Below, one piece after another: positions 19,004 to 28,395 of a DNA stretch of 64,000 nt; positions within the stretch are counted from its first letter, which is position 1; the number at the start of each line of letters is the position of its first letter. Where the stretch lies: positions 372,001 through 436,000 of the forward strand of contig NZ_CP032405.1 in the NCBI RefSeq assembly GCF_016806065.1. The letters run 5' to 3'. The notes beneath the pieces are model-generated. The model was not told the origin of the DNA, ran no database searches, and saw only the letters and a list, made by a program, of their open reading frames with translations. The position numbers and the translations under genes were made by a program. Source of the stretch: Rhizobium rosettiformans. Its GTDB lineage: Bacteria; Pseudomonadota; Alphaproteobacteria; Rhizobiales; Rhizobiaceae.

Positions 19004-19804
19004 TCAGCTGCGGTCGTCGGCATTCGCCCCGAGCAGCTTCGGCAGATCGCCGAAGCGGGCAACGAGGCCGAAGATGATGGCGGCCACCGCCACGAACAGG
19101 ATCGTCACCGACGCCATCACAGGCGTGTAGCCGTAGCGCAGCGCGTTGAAAATCTTGATCGGCAGCGTCTCCATCACGAAACCGACCGTCATGTAGGCGA
19201 CGATGTATTCGTTGAGCGATAGCACGAAGGCAAAGGCATAACCGGAGACGAGATAGGGCGCGATCAGCGGCAACACGACCGTGCGGAAGATGGTCCGGTC
19301 ATCGGCGCCCATGGTGGCAGCCGCCTCGACCAGCGAGCGGTCGATCGCGGAGAAACCGAGCGACAGCGTCACCAAGGGAAGCGTCACGAAGAAGATCGCG
19401 TGGCTGATAACCGCCGTCCAGGGCTGGCCGTAGAAACCGGTCGCGGCCCAGAAGGTGAGCAAACCCAGCGCCGTGATGACGGGCGGCAGCGTAAAAGGCG
19501 CGATGCCGAGCAGCTGGAAGACCTGTGCCCAGGGCGCAAGGCGCCGCCAGAGGAACCAGGCAAGCGGCAGCGCGATGGCAACCGCCAAAGCGGCCGCGCA
19601 CAGCGCCAGAATGACCGAGGCGAACAGCGCCGCACGCCAGCCGGGATCGGTGAAGATCGCGCCATACCACGAGAGCGAAAAGCCCTGCGGCGGGAAGTTG
19701 AGGCTCTGCTTGGCATTCACCGAGACGCCGGCGACAACGACGATGGGGGCCGCGAGGAAGATGCCGATGAGGGTGAAATAGAGACGGGTCAGGGCCTTAT
19801 TCAT
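19004..19804 (-). CDS. ABC transporter permease, PotC type
   Basis: A 266-residue inner-membrane permease with six predicted membrane segments. The cytoplasmic EAA loop (LVEAAATMGADDRTIFRTVVLPLIAP) contacts the ATPase. Its ATG overlaps the stop of the preceding permease by four bases (ATGA), fixing the start at 19804. It is the last gene of the polyamine-type operon. It faces the GMC gene tail to tail, nine bases apart. Confidence 0.9.
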   Translation of the reverse strand: MNKALTRLYFTLIGIFLAAPIVVVAGVSVNAKQSLNFPPQGFSLSWYGAIFTDPGWRAALFASVILALCAAALAVAIALPLAWFLWRRLAPWAQVFQLLGIAPFTLPPVITALGLLTFWAATGFYGQPWTAVISHAIFFVTLPLVTLSLGFSAIDRSLVEAAATMGADDRTIFRTVVLPLIAPYLVSGYAFAFVLSLNEYIVAYMTVGFVMETLPIKIFNALRYGYTPVMASVTILFVAVAAIIFGLVARFGDLPKLLGANADDRS

Positions 19805-20655
19805 GCTGCCTCTCCCTTGCGACCGATCAGAAGAGTCAGCGCCACCATGCCAAGCGTGACAAGCACGAGGAACACGGCCATGGCAGCCGCAAACGGCATG
19901 TTGGACTGGTAGATCGCCTGGTCGGTGATCAGCACCGACAGCGTCCAGTGCGAGGGACGACCAAGGATCTGCGGCAAAAGATACGAGCCGAGCGCGAAAA
20001 TGAAGACCATGATCAGCGTGGCAATCAGCGTATTGCGCAGCGCCGGCACGACGACCGTGAAGAAAGCCCTGAGCGGCGAGGCCCCGAGTGTTCGCGCCGC
20101 TTCGGTCAACGTCGGGTCGAGCCGGACAAGGGCGGGATAGAGCACGAGCACGGTATAGGGCAGCGCCTGATAGGTCATCCCCGTGAGCACCGCGCCGAAA
20201 TTCGGCATGAGCGCCACGGGGCTTTCCATCAAGCCGATCATCACAAGCAGATTGGTGATGCCGGCGGTGCGCGAAAACAGCGTCGACCAGGCAAAGCCGA
20301 TGATGACTTCCGAGAGCGACAGCACGGAGAGCAACGCCACCAGCCACAGCACCTGCGCTTTGCGCGACATGCGCGCCAGCAGATAAGTGAATGGCAAGGC
20401 GAGCACGACGCAGACCACGGCGACGGCAATCGCAAGCCCCAGCGAGAAGCTGAGTACGCCGCCGAAGAAGAATGACAGGAAACGGGCATAATTGTCGAAG
20501 ACGAAATCCGGCGAATAGAAGCCGGTCGGGTCCCGCTTGAAGAAGGAGACGGCAATCATCGTCGCGAAGGGCACGACGAAGAACAGAATCAGCATGCCCG
20601 CCGGAAAGGCGAGCGGCGCATAGTCGAGTGCGGTTTTCGGGGGCTCGCGTCTCAT
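19801..20655 (-). CDS. ABC transporter permease, PotB type
   Basis: A 284-residue permease with six hydrophobic segments and the EAA loop LTEAARTLGASPLRAFFTVVVP. It overlaps both neighbours by four bases (ATGA at each junction), so the ATPase and the two permeases are translated as a coupled block. Family context: spermidine/putrescine or related compound importer. Confidence 0.9.
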   Translation of the reverse strand: MRREPPKTALDYAPLAFPAGMLILFFVVPFATMIAVSFFKRDPTGFYSPDFVFDNYARFLSFFFGGVLSFSLGLAIAVAVVCVVLALPFTYLLARMSRKAQVLWLVALLSVLSLSEVIIGFAWSTLFSRTAGITNLLVMIGLMESPVALMPNFGAVLTGMTYQALPYTVLVLYPALVRLDPTLTEAARTLGASPLRAFFTVVVPALRNTLIATLIMVFIFALGSYLLPQILGRPSHWTLSVLITDQAIYQSNMPFAAAMAVFLVLVTLGMVALTLLIGRKGEAA

Positions 20656-21686
20656 GCCGACAACACCACGGCGGTTTCAGGATCGATGACGATGCCGACA
20701 TCCTGGCCGACAGCGACGACCGGCCGCTCGCGCGGTGTCGAGACGGCGACGACTTCGGTGCCGGAAACGTCGAGGAAGGTCTCGATCGTGCCGCCGAGAT
20801 CGCGGATGAAAGTGACCTTGCCGGTGATGCGGCCGTCGCCGGGGGCCGCGAGCTTCACATCCTCGGGGCGAACCGAGAGGCTGGCCTGCCCCTGCCCCGA
20901 CGGCGCCGATATGCCGGCGACGGCATGACCGAGCACCAGCGCTGTACCACCCTGCGCGTTCAGCGGCAGGAGATTGGTCGAACCGATAAAATCGGCCACG
21001 AAGCGGTCAGCGGGTTTGCGATAGATCTCGATCGGGCTCGCCGCCTGTCGGATCTTGCCGCCATTCATGACAACGACGGTATCGGCCATGGTCATCGCCT
21101 CCCGCTGGTCATGGGTCACGACAATCGTCGTGATGCCGAGCTGCTGCTGCAGCTTGCGCAGCTCGACCTGCATCGCCTCGCGCAGCTTGGCATCGAGCGC
21201 CGAGAGCGGCTCATCGAGCAGAAAGAGTTTGGGCGAGATGGCGAGCGCCCGGGCAATCGCCACGCGCTGCCGCTGGCCGCCTGAGAGCTTGTGCACGGGC
21301 CGGTCGGCATAGCCAGTCAGGTGGATCATCGAGAGCAGCTCGTCAACGCGCTTCACCTGCTCCTCACGACCGATGCCTCGGATGCGCAAGGGATAGGCGA
21401 TGTTCTCGCCGACGGTCAGATGCGGGAAAAGCGCCAGCGACTGGAAGACCATACCGAGATCGCGCTTGTGCGTCGGCACCTGGGTGATGTCCTTACCATC
21501 CAGCACGATCGCACCATTGGTCGGGCTGTCGAGCCCGGCGATCATGCGCAGCAATGTGGTCTTGCCACAGCCGGAGGGGCCGAGTAGGCAGACGAAGGTG
21601 CCATGCGGCACGGAAAGCTCGACCTGATCGACCGCCGTGAACGGGCCGAACTGCTTGGTGACGGAATTAAGGGCGAGGCCGGACAT
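20652..21686 (-). CDS. ABC transporter ATP-binding protein, PotA type
   Basis: A 344-residue ATPase. Walker A GPSGCGKTT, Q-loop and signature LSGGQRQRVAIARAL, Walker B LFLLDEPLSALD, and a C-terminal TOBE domain as in PotA/UgpC. Two adjacent ATGs exist at 21689 and 21686; the second has the better spacing to GGAG. It is separated from the binding-protein gene upstream by a palindromic repeat. Confidence 0.93.
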   Translation of the reverse strand: MSGLALNSVTKQFGPFTAVDQVELSVPHGTFVCLLGPSGCGKTTLLRMIAGLDSPTNGAIVLDGKDITQVPTHKRDLGMVFQSLALFPHLTVGENIAYPLRIRGIGREEQVKRVDELLSMIHLTGYADRPVHKLSGGQRQRVAIARALAISPKLFLLDEPLSALDAKLREAMQVELRKLQQQLGITTIVVTHDQREAMTMADTVVVMNGGKIRQAASPIEIYRKPADRFVADFIGSTNLLPLNAQGGTALVLGHAVAGISAPSGQGQASLSVRPEDVKLAAPGDGRITGKVTFIRDLGGTIETFLDVSGTEVVAVSTPRERPVVAVGQDVGIVIDPETAVVLSA

Positions 21687-21807
21687 CATGTCTCCGAAAT
21701 CAAATGGTGCAGGCTCGAAGCCCTTTGGCGCGGCAATAGCATCTCACGCCCGAATTGTCTTGCAAACGCTGAGCAGTCCCATGAGGCGCGACACGCGTCA
21801 GTGATTG

Positions 21808-21936
21808 GGGCTTTGCCCCTCACCCTACCCTCTCCCCGCCTGCGGGGAGAGGGGAAGTTGGCCTTGAGCGAGCCGCGTATTTCCTTCTCCCCGCGAGCGG
21901 GGAGAAGGTGCCGGCAGGCGGATGAGGGGCGAGCCT
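21808..21936. repeat. Palindromic intergenic repeat inside the ABC operon
   Basis: Hairpin-forming modules are CTCTCCCCGCCTGCGGGGAGAG (quoted as arms CTCTCCCCGC/GCGGGGAGAG) and TTCTCCCCGCGAGCGGGGAGAA, bounded by CCCCTCACCCT and GATGAGGGGCGAG. This common rhizobial type differs from the two RIME-like copies. It fills the 259-base gap between the binding-protein and ATPase genes, where an RNA hairpin could limit read-through or protect the upstream mRNA. Confidence 0.82.
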
Positions 21937-21945
21937 CTGCCGCTA

Positions 21946-23034
21946 TCAACCGACGATCAGCTCGGTCCACTTCTGGTTCAGCCAGTCCGACTTGGTCTGG
22001 TAGAGATCATAACGCGGCGTGATCGGCTCGATGTCAGAGGAAACGGCGGCGAATTCTTCTGCCGTCAGATCGAGCAGCTCGCGCTTGACCGTCGGCGCCG
22101 TGCCGACCTTGCGCGACAGGGTCGCCTGAACCGAAGGCTGGCACATGTAGTCGATGAAGATATGCGCTTCCTCGGTCTTGGCCGAAGCGCGCGACAGAGC
22201 CCAGCAACCGGAGTCCTGAATGCCGCCTTCCTTCGGGAAGGTCGAGCGAACCGGCTGGCCGTCCGCAGCGGCAAGGCCCGTGACGTCGTGGTAATACTGG
22301 CCCATCGGGATTTCGCCCGACTTCAGCGACTGCTCGAACTGTGCCTCGTCGCGATACCAGAGGCGCACATTCGGCTTCACTTCTGCAAGCTTCTCCAGCG
22401 CCTTCAGGATACCCTCTTCGGTATCGAGCGCGTTGGTGCCGCCCATAAAGGTCTTGGCTGTCACTTCCAGCAAGAAGGAGTTGGAGACAAGCGCCAGAAG
22501 GCCGAGCTTGTCGGCATTCGCCGGATCCCACAGGGCTTCCCAGGAGGTCGGGGCTTCCTTGTAAACATCGGTATTGGTGACCAGCGTGATGTACCAGGCA
22601 ACGGCACCGACGCCGGCGACGCGTCCATCCGGATACTTGTTGACGAAGCGGTCGATCAGGCCCGAGGCATTGCTGATCTTGGCCATGTCGATCGGCGCCC
22701 AGAGCTCGGTCGCCTGGCCCTTGAGCATCGCGACCTGCGACATCATCGAGAGGTCGGCGGGTGCCTGGCCAGCCTTGGCGGCCTGTTCAAGCTGCACGAG
22801 CCAGGCTTCACCGGTCGGCTCGGCGATGGATTCGACGGCGATGCCGGTTGCCTTGGTGAATTCCGGGAAGATGTTCGCGTCGAACGAGTCCTTGAAGTAG
22901 CCGCCATAGACGCCAATCTTGATCGACTTGTCCTGGGCGCGTAGGATCGACGGCATGGCGAGCGTGCCAGCAATGGCGGCAGAGCCCGCGAGCACGCCGC
23001 GCCGGCTGACGGAAGTGGAGAAAATGTCTTTCAT
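21946..23034 (-). CDS. Polyamine-type ABC substrate-binding protein (PotD-like)
   Basis: A 362-residue periplasmic binding protein starting at ATG 23034. The leader has a twin-arginine motif (SRRGVLAG) and cleavage near AxA (LRAQD), so export by Tat is likely. The mature part (IKIGVYGGYFKDSF; GVGAVAWYITLVTNTD; DSGCWALSRASAKTEEAHIFIDY) follows the PotD/PotF pattern. It is the first gene of the transporter operon and lies 90 bases after the ureohydrolase gene, in the same direction. The substrate may be a polyamine or a guanidino compound. Confidence 0.88.
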   Translation of the reverse strand: MKDIFSTSVSRRGVLAGSAAIAGTLAMPSILRAQDKSIKIGVYGGYFKDSFDANIFPEFTKATGIAVESIAEPTGEAWLVQLEQAAKAGQAPADLSMMSQVAMLKGQATELWAPIDMAKISNASGLIDRFVNKYPDGRVAGVGAVAWYITLVTNTDVYKEAPTSWEALWDPANADKLGLLALVSNSFLLEVTAKTFMGGTNALDTEEGILKALEKLAEVKPNVRLWYRDEAQFEQSLKSGEIPMGQYYHDVTGLAAADGQPVRSTFPKEGGIQDSGCWALSRASAKTEEAHIFIDYMCQPSVQATLSRKVGTAPTVKRELLDLTAEEFAAVSSDIEPITPRYDLYQTKSDWLNQKWTELIVG

Positions 23035-23124
23035 GGTCCTGTTCCCTTGGTTGTTGTTGAGGCGTTTTCGCCCGTTCATCTGTATCGGTGGCCGGACCGC
23101 AGGAGCCGTCCGGAATATAAGCGC

Positions 23125-24180
23125 TCAGCGCCCTTTGATCGCCGGACTGTAGACCATCAGGCTGAGGATTTCGAAGAGGATTTGAGCGCCGACATGCGCC
23201 GTATTGTGGTTCGCGTCATATTGCGGCGCGACTTCGACGACGTCACCGCCGATAAGGTTGATGCCCTTGAAGCCACGGATCAGTTCCAGCGCCTCGCGCG
23301 ATGTCAGGCCGCCCACCTCGGGCGTGCCGGTGCCGGGAGCGACGCTTGGATCGAGGCTGTCGATATCGAAGGAGAGATAGGTCGGACCGTCGCCGATCAC
23401 GGCCTTCGCCTTTTCGATGATTGCGGCAATGCCAAGACCGTTGATCTCCTCGGCGTGAATGACGGTCATGCCGGACTCGTAGGAGAACTCCCAGAGATAT
23501 TCGGCAGGTCCGCGAATGCCGATCTGGATCGTCCTGACAGGGTCGAGCACGCCATCGAGCACGGCATTCCGGAACGGGCCGCCATGGTGAAACTTCGTCT
23601 GATCGAAGGCGCCGCCGGTATCGCAATGGGCGTCGATGTGGATCATACCGACCGGGCCGTGCTTCTTGGCAATCGCCTTCATGATCGGATGGGTGATCGA
23701 ATGGTCGCCGCCGACGGAAAGCGGCACAACGCCTTGAGCAACCAGCTTCGTATGATAGGCCTCGATGTCATCATGGCTCATTTCCAGCCGGTAACGGCTG
23801 GAAAAGGGCACGTCTCCGATATCGGCGACCTTCAGATCAAAGACCGGCGCGCATTCGAGCACGTGATTGTAGGGGCCGATACGATCGATGGCCCGCAGCG
23901 CCCGAGGCCCGAAGCGCGAGCCGGGACGGTTGGTCACACCTAGGTCCATCGGCACGCCGACGATCGCGACATCGAGATCGCTGACCTCAGGATTGCGCTG
24001 ATCAACCTGGCGATAGGGCGCGGACACGAAAGTCGGCACGCCGGCATAGGGGGCAGCGCGCGTACCGTTCGAGAAGATCTTCTCGCCCACCTTGGCAAAC
24101 TTCGGATCGAAGATTTCGCCGGCCTTGTCGTTTCCGTATTTCTCGCGCAGCGCGGCCAAGCGCTTTTCGTCGAAAGTCAT
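23125..24180 (-). CDS. Agmatinase-family ureohydrolase
   Basis: A 351-residue Mn-dependent ureohydrolase. Metal ligands are all present: GGDHS, DAHCD and SFDIDSLDP. The N-terminal extension of ~45 residues before the catalytic core is longer than in E. coli SpeB. It releases urea from agmatine or a related guanidino acid (guanidinobutyrate, guanidinopropionate). The neighbouring transporter suggests uptake and hydrolysis of an external guanidino compound. It diverges from the LysR gene, the probable regulator. Confidence 0.9.
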   Translation of the reverse strand: MTFDEKRLAALREKYGNDKAGEIFDPKFAKVGEKIFSNGTRAAPYAGVPTFVSAPYRQVDQRNPEVSDLDVAIVGVPMDLGVTNRPGSRFGPRALRAIDRIGPYNHVLECAPVFDLKVADIGDVPFSSRYRLEMSHDDIEAYHTKLVAQGVVPLSVGGDHSITHPIMKAIAKKHGPVGMIHIDAHCDTGGAFDQTKFHHGGPFRNAVLDGVLDPVRTIQIGIRGPAEYLWEFSYESGMTVIHAEEINGLGIAAIIEKAKAVIGDGPTYLSFDIDSLDPSVAPGTGTPEVGGLTSREALELIRGFKGINLIGGDVVEVAPQYDANHNTAHVGAQILFEILSLMVYSPAIKGR

Positions 24181-24343
24181 GTCTCGTTCCCTGTTTGTGA
24201 ACGATGGAGAGACCATCGTCCATTTTTGCGGCACGATCCGCACCTGCCTTTATTGTGAGCATTAACCCGCAACAGACTTGGAAAATCAATTCACGATGTT
24301 ATAGCAATCGATGTGAGAAAAATTCACGGATCCTGAACCAGTC

Positions 24344-25330
24344 ATGGCAAGCCGCCTGCCCCCGCTCAACCCCCTGCGCGCCTTCGAGGCCGCGGCTCGC
24401 CGCGGCTCGATCTCGGCTGCAGCGCGGGAGCTGAGCGTCACCCATGGCGCGATATCGCATCAGATCCGCAGCCTTGAGGAAACGCTGAAGACCGCACTCT
24501 TCGAGCGCGGCGGCAAGCGGCTGAAACTGACGCCCCAGGGCGCGCTTCTCTTGCCGGCCGTCACCCAGGCCTTCGATGGCATTGCAGCGGCAACAGCGCT
24601 GATGAACCGCCCCTCGACCAGCGGCAGCCTGCGCATCTCCTGCGTGCCCGCCCTGCTTTCGCTGTGGCTCGTGCCTCGCCTCGGCTCCTTCACCGATCGC
24701 TATCCCGAAATCAGCCTGACGTTGACCTCCAGCAATGATTCCAGCCTGATCTATTCCCCCGACATAGACATAGCGATCCTCTATGGCCCGGGCGGCTGGA
24801 AGGATTGCTGGACACGGCTCTGGAGCACGTTTGATCTCTTTCCGGTGGTCAGTCCCACTTTGCTCAACACGCGGCCGCTGCGCTCGACCCGCGATCTGCG
24901 TGACCATGTGCTGCTGCATGGCGACGACGGACGCGAATGGCGAAGCTGGCTCGCGGCCGCCGACGAACTCGACATGCCAAAAGCGCGTGAACACTTCATG
25001 GGCGATGCGCGGCTCTCGACCGAGGCTGCCCGTTTCGGCCAGGGCGTGGCGCTCGGAGACAGCATCACGGCGTCCAGCCTGATTGCCGCCGGAGAACTCG
25101 TGATCCCCTTCGATCTCGCAGTGCCCGCACCCGATGCCTTCTATGTCGCGGCTCGCAATGACGTGCGCGCGGCCCCGATCGCCAAGGTCTTCATCGACTG
25201 GATCTTCGACATGATCGAAACCGAGCGCGCCGCCCAGCCGCGCCCGGCAAGCCGCCCTTCAGGACGAGGCCTGCCATCCGCCCGAAAACGCAACGCCAAT
25301 ACCACTGCCGTGCTCTCGGAAGAGAGCTGA
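24344..25330 (+). CDS. LysR-family regulator, GcvA-like
   Basis: A 328-residue LysR protein: an N-terminal winged helix (LPPLNPLRAFEAAARRGSIS; ELSVTHGAISHQIRSLEE) and a co-inducer domain (GSLRISCVPALLSLWLVPRL). It diverges from the ureohydrolase gene over a 163-base control region holding repeated ATTCACG elements (near 24288 and 24330). It probably controls the ureohydrolase/transporter operon and the aminotransferase downstream. Confidence 0.92.
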   Translation: MASRLPPLNPLRAFEAAARRGSISAAARELSVTHGAISHQIRSLEETLKTALFERGGKRLKLTPQGALLLPAVTQAFDGIAAATALMNRPSTSGSLRISCVPALLSLWLVPRLGSFTDRYPEISLTLTSSNDSSLIYSPDIDIAILYGPGGWKDCWTRLWSTFDLFPVVSPTLLNTRPLRSTRDLRDHVLLHGDDGREWRSWLAAADELDMPKAREHFMGDARLSTEAARFGQGVALGDSITASSLIAAGELVIPFDLAVPAPDAFYVAARNDVRAAPIAKVFIDWIFDMIETERAAQPRPASRPSGRGLPSARKRNANTTAVLSEES

Positions 25331-25349
25331 CAACACCGAGGACAGAGAC

Positions 25350-26525
25350 ATGCCCGCCGCCCCCTTCAATCCGCTCGTCGCAGATCTCTCGGCTCCGCCG
25401 GTGCCTTCGGTTTTTGCCTGGGCACGCGCCTATGATGGCGCGAGCGGCCCGATGATCGATTTGAGCCAGGCCGTGCCCGGCTATCCGCCGCATCCCGATC
25501 TCTTCGCCTGGCTGGCCGAGGCCGCTTCCGCCCGGGCGAATGCCGGCTACGGCCCGATCGAAGGCGAAGCGCCGCTGCGCGAGGCCTATGCGGCGGAGGT
25601 TGCTGCCGTCTACGGCGCGCAGGTCACGGCCGACAACATCCACATCACCGCGGGCTGCAACCAGGCGTTCATGGCAACAGTCTCGGCAATTGCGAGGAGC
25701 GGCGACGCGGTGGCGCTGACCGATCCTTTCTACTTCAACCAGGAAACCACGCTGGCGATGATGGGCATTCGTCGCGAGCTGATCCCGCTCGATCCGGCCA
25801 CCGGCTTCGTCCCCACCATCGAAGGCATCGAGGCCGTCCTGGCGAAGGGCGTTAAGGCCGTGGCGCTGGTCTCGCCCAATAACCCGACGGGCGCCATCTA
25901 TCCGGCGGACCTGCTGCGCCAGGCCTTTGACGCCTGCCGAAAGGCCGGCGCCTTCCTCATTCTCGACGAGACCTATCGCGACTTCCTGCCCGGCGAAGGC
26001 CGCCCGCATGATCTGCTCTCGATCCCCGGCTGGGAGGAGAACCTCATCCTGCTCTACTCCTTCTCCAAATCCTTCTGCATCCCAGGCCATCGGCTTGGCG
26101 CGATCACCGCCGGCCCCCGCGCCGTCTCGGAAATCGCCAAGGTGATGGACAACCTGCAGATCTGCGCACCTCGTGCACCCCAGGCGGCCGTTGCAAAGGC
26201 AATTCCGGCGCTTAAAGCCTGGCGCGACGAGAACCGTCTCGAAATCCTCAAGCGCGCCGAAACGCTGGAAGGCGTCATGGCCAAGCTTCCCGCATGGAAG
26301 ATGGACTCGCTCGGCGCTTATTTCGCCTTCATCCGCCATCCTTTCCTAGGTCGCGGCTCGGCAGAGGTGGCCGAACGACTGGCGAAGAAGGCGGGCGTGC
26401 TCTGCATCCCCGGCGCCTATTTCGGCGACGACTGCCAGGACTACCTGCGCTTCGCCTTCGCCAATGCCGACAGCGCAACAATCGAAGGTCTGGTCGCCCG
26501 TCTTTCGACCTTCAAGCTGGGCTGA
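25350..26525 (+). CDS. PLP-dependent aminotransferase, class I/II
   Basis: A 391-residue fold-type I aminotransferase. PLP contacts: GCNQAF near residue 105, SPNNPTGAIY near 175, DETYRDF near 205, and the Schiff-base Lys in SFSKSFCIPGHRLGA near 235. It starts 19 bases after the LysR gene. Given the context it may deaminate the amino acid left by the ureohydrolase (for example an omega-amino acid), but the substrate is unproven. Confidence 0.9.
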   Translation: MPAAPFNPLVADLSAPPVPSVFAWARAYDGASGPMIDLSQAVPGYPPHPDLFAWLAEAASARANAGYGPIEGEAPLREAYAAEVAAVYGAQVTADNIHITAGCNQAFMATVSAIARSGDAVALTDPFYFNQETTLAMMGIRRELIPLDPATGFVPTIEGIEAVLAKGVKAVALVSPNNPTGAIYPADLLRQAFDACRKAGAFLILDETYRDFLPGEGRPHDLLSIPGWEENLILLYSFSKSFCIPGHRLGAITAGPRAVSEIAKVMDNLQICAPRAPQAAVAKAIPALKAWRDENRLEILKRAETLEGVMAKLPAWKMDSLGAYFAFIRHPFLGRGSAEVAERLAKKAGVLCIPGAYFGDDCQDYLRFAFANADSATIEGLVARLSTFKLG

Positions 26526-26531
26526 TCACTT

Positions 26532-27746
26532 ATGCAGAAGAGCGTGGCGATCATCGGCGGCGGCCCGGCGGGCCTGATGGCGGCGGAGCATCTCGCCGGC
26601 AAGGGCCATCGCGTCACCATCTATGATGCCATGCCGACGGTCGGCCGCAAGTTCCTGCTCGCGGGCAAATCCGGCCTCAACATCACTCATGCCGAGGACT
26701 ATGCGCGCTTCGTCACCCGTTACGGCGCAGCCAACAGCCGGCTGCGCCCGGTGCTCGACCTGATGACGCCGGAGGCCATTCGGGTCTGGGCAGCTGATCT
26801 CGGCACGGAAACCTTTGTCGGCTCCTCCGACCGCGTCTTTCCGAAGGTGATGAAAGCATCGCCGCTCTTGCGCGCCTGGCTGAAACGGCTCGAAGGACTG
26901 GGCGTGACCATCCTCACCCGCCACCGCTGGACGGGTTTCGACGGAGATGCCCTGCTCTTCGAAACGCCGGATGGTCAGAAGCGCGTGACCGCCGACGCTA
27001 CGCTTCTTGCACTCGGTGGTGCGAGCTGGCCGAAGCTCGGTTCGGATGCGGCCTGGGTGCCCCAACTAAAAGCCGAAGGCATTGAGATCACGCCGCTCCG
27101 CCCGGCCAATTGCGGCTTCGACTGTGATTTTTCCGAACACTTCGACAGTCGCTTCTCCGGCCAGCCGATCAAATCGGTGAAGGCCAGCTCTGCAGCGGGC
27201 ACCATCCAGGGTGAATTCGTGATCAGCAAAGGTGGCATCGAGGGTAGCCTGATCTATGCCCATTCGGCGGCACTGAGAGACACGCTCGACCGGGATGGCC
27301 ATGCCGCATTGATCCTCGACCTCACGCCGGGGCGAACGACAGAGAAGCTTTCAGTTGACCTCGCGCGTCAGGACCGCAAGGCCAGCTTTTCCACGCGGCT
27401 CAAGAAGGCCGCTAATCTCGATGGCGTGAAGATAGCACTGCTGCGTGAGGTGACACCGGATGCGAACCAGCTGGATGCGGAGGCGCTGGCACACCTCATC
27501 AAAGCCCTGCCGCTCCCTGTCAAACGCCCTCGCCCCATCGCCGAAGCCATCTCGACGGCCGGGGGCGTCGCCTTCGATGCGCTCGACAACCACTTCATGC
27601 TGAAGGCGCGCCCGGGAACCTTTGTGTCAGGCGAAATGCTGGATTGGGAGGCGCCGACGGGCGGCTATCTGCTCACGGCCTGTTTCGCTACCGGCATTGC
27701 CGCGGCCGAAGGGATCGGCCGCTGGCTCGATACGCAAAGCGGCTGA
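26532..27746 (+). CDS. HI0933/YhiN-type FAD flavoprotein
   Basis: A 404-residue flavoprotein. FAD-binding GGGPAGLMAAEHLAGKGH at the N-terminus, then GRKFLLAGKSGLNITHAE, the hallmark of the HI0933/YhiN family, and a C-terminal FAD stretch with SGEMLDWEAPTGGYLLTACF. The biological role of the family is unknown. It follows the aminotransferase by six bases. The gene ends two bases from the convergent DUF3833 gene. Confidence 0.9.
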   Translation: MQKSVAIIGGGPAGLMAAEHLAGKGHRVTIYDAMPTVGRKFLLAGKSGLNITHAEDYARFVTRYGAANSRLRPVLDLMTPEAIRVWAADLGTETFVGSSDRVFPKVMKASPLLRAWLKRLEGLGVTILTRHRWTGFDGDALLFETPDGQKRVTADATLLALGGASWPKLGSDAAWVPQLKAEGIEITPLRPANCGFDCDFSEHFDSRFSGQPIKSVKASSAAGTIQGEFVISKGGIEGSLIYAHSAALRDTLDRDGHAALILDLTPGRTTEKLSVDLARQDRKASFSTRLKKAANLDGVKIALLREVTPDANQLDAEALAHLIKALPLPVKRPRPIAEAISTAGGVAFDALDNHFMLKARPGTFVSGEMLDWEAPTGGYLLTACFATGIAAAEGIGRWLDTQSG

Positions 27747-27748
27747 CC

Positions 27749-28279
27749 TCAGCGGCTGGCGGTTTTGTGCGAGGCGCCAGGCTTACGGAACTCGACGGTC
27801 GTCTTGGCGACCGGAATACCGAACTTGGTGACGAGCGCCGTATTCAGAACCGTCCCGTCCTCACGCAGCACCATCTTGTCCCAGAAACGCACCTTGTTGC
27901 CCTGTGTCTCCGGGCTCAGATAGACGAGATAGTTAAAGCGGGCGACCGCCCCGTTGAGCGTCACCTTGGTCTCGCCGATCACATCCTCGCGGGTGCCGCT
28001 ATAGGTAGTCGGGCTGGTCTTGGTGAAGCGCCAGGTCTTACGATCCTTCGTGCCATCATCGAAGACGAAGTCTTCGCGCAGCGTCAGCGTCTTGCCGTCC
28101 CATTTGCCGGTCAGATCGACCGTGAAGGTTCGCTTCACGCCATTAATGGCGCTGAATGAACCGACAGCCTCGGTGCGTCCCGTAAAGTAATCCTCGAACG
28201 TAAACCTGTCTGCCGCCTGTCCGGCGGACGGCAACAGGCTCAGGGCAAGCCCGACAAGGGCCAAGCTGAACTTGGGCAT
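27749..28279 (-). CDS. DUF3833 family exported protein
   Basis: A 176-residue protein from ATG 28279, with GGAG nine bases upstream. It has an N-terminal signal peptide (LALVGLALSLLPSAGQA) without a clear lipobox cysteine. The mature part (FTFEDYFTGRTEAVGSF; FTVDLTGKWDGKTLTLREDF; VIGETKVTLNGAVARFNYLVYLS) is the beta-rich DUF3833 pattern. The role is unknown; it is probably periplasmic. Confidence 0.82.
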   Translation of the reverse strand: MPKFSLALVGLALSLLPSAGQAADRFTFEDYFTGRTEAVGSFSAINGVKRTFTVDLTGKWDGKTLTLREDFVFDDGTKDRKTWRFTKTSPTTYSGTREDVIGETKVTLNGAVARFNYLVYLSPETQGNKVRFWDKMVLREDGTVLNTALVTKFGIPVAKTTVEFRKPGASHKTASR

Positions 28280-28395
28280 GGGTGCGTCTCCATCATTGGC
28301 GCGTTGTGCATCCACTACGGCGCCAATCGATGAACGGATCTGGGATTGTTCCAGGAAACGCTTTCGTGAAAGCAAAGGCTGCCTTCACGCCCATG

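Noticed and set aside
19804..20701. Upstream extension of the PotC-type permease frame over the PotB gene
   Set aside because: It is the shadow of the adjacent permease in another frame. The ATGA overlap and a normal 266-residue length set the start at 19804.
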